The notes under the pieces were generated by a model. The model was not told where the DNA came from and searched no databases. It saw only the letters and a list, made by a program, of their open reading frames with translations. A stretch of 13,456 nucleotides of DNA from Oscillospiraceae bacterium (GTDB lineage: Bacteria; Bacillota; Clostridia; Oscillospirales; Oscillospiraceae): positions 1 to 13,456 of the forward strand of contig JAJPXI010000088.1 in NCBI GenBank assembly GCA_021205585.1. The letters run 5' to 3'. The position numbers were made by a program, and so were the translations under genes. This document shows positions 13,406 to 13,456 of this stretch, one piece after another; position 1 is the first letter of the stretch; the number at the start of each line of letters is the position of its first letter.

Positions 13406-13456
13406 GCACTCCGGCCGGGTGGAGGAGCGTCTCCCGTAAAACGCTGAAATTCCTAA

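Overview
The window looks like chromosomal DNA of a GC-rich anaerobic Clostridia member, probably a gut Oscillospiraceae-type bacterium (Flavonifractor, Lawsonibacter or Intestinimonas-like). The reasons are the strong GGAGG ribosome sites before nearly every gene, the sigma-A type promoters, a lipoprotein signal ending LCAC-GSSS, and family choices typical of that group. The genus is an inference from style; no marker gene settles it.

Left end (1-870): the first codons of a fabF-type ketosynthase run off the left edge on the minus strand. Next comes an AT-rich patch of about 600 bp. It holds a 5'-truncated DUF4180 gene and a small intact gene for a stand-alone Ada-type zinc-binding domain. 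The patch is flanked by two 39/45-identical copies of a lysR translation-start region; only the right-hand copy leads into an intact lysR. This looks like an acquired fragment lodged between fabF and its divergent lysR. Positions 856-1749 encode the LysR-family regulator. Positions 1750-2145 have no gene and are dominated by three tandem 93-bp palindromic units.

Main body (2146-13204, all minus strand): one nine-gene operon for import and reductive breakdown of pyrimidines. In transcription order it encodes a TauB/SsuB-like ATPase, a standard permease, a permease with a long extra N-terminal membrane region, an NMT1/THI5-like binding lipoprotein, dihydropyrimidinase, a dihydropyrimidine dehydrogenase, a class III aminotransferase, an iron-type alcohol dehydrogenase and an N-carbamoyl-beta-alanine amidohydrolase. 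Read as a pathway: uracil or thymine is imported, reduced to the dihydro form, ring-opened, decarbamoylated to beta-alanine (or beta-aminoisobutyrate), transaminated to the semialdehyde, and reduced to 3-hydroxypropionate (or 3-hydroxyisobutyrate). Gaps are short or absent (one ATGA overlap). Two hairpins between genes bracket the binding-protein gene and may set its level relative to its neighbours. A good promoter (TTGACG-18-TATAAT) lies just upstream of the ATPase gene, with several inverted repeats around and above it.

The most unusual point is the dihydropyrimidine dehydrogenase. It joins the N-terminal double iron-sulfur domain of PreT/DPD directly to a PreA-type catalytic domain, with no FAD or NAD(P)H domain and no preT in the window. 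Its electron donor is therefore not evident. Other points of note are the palindromic repeat array with compensating base changes, the 300-residue extension on one permease, a Thr-to-Pro change beside Walker A in the ATPase, and the duplicated lysR leader.
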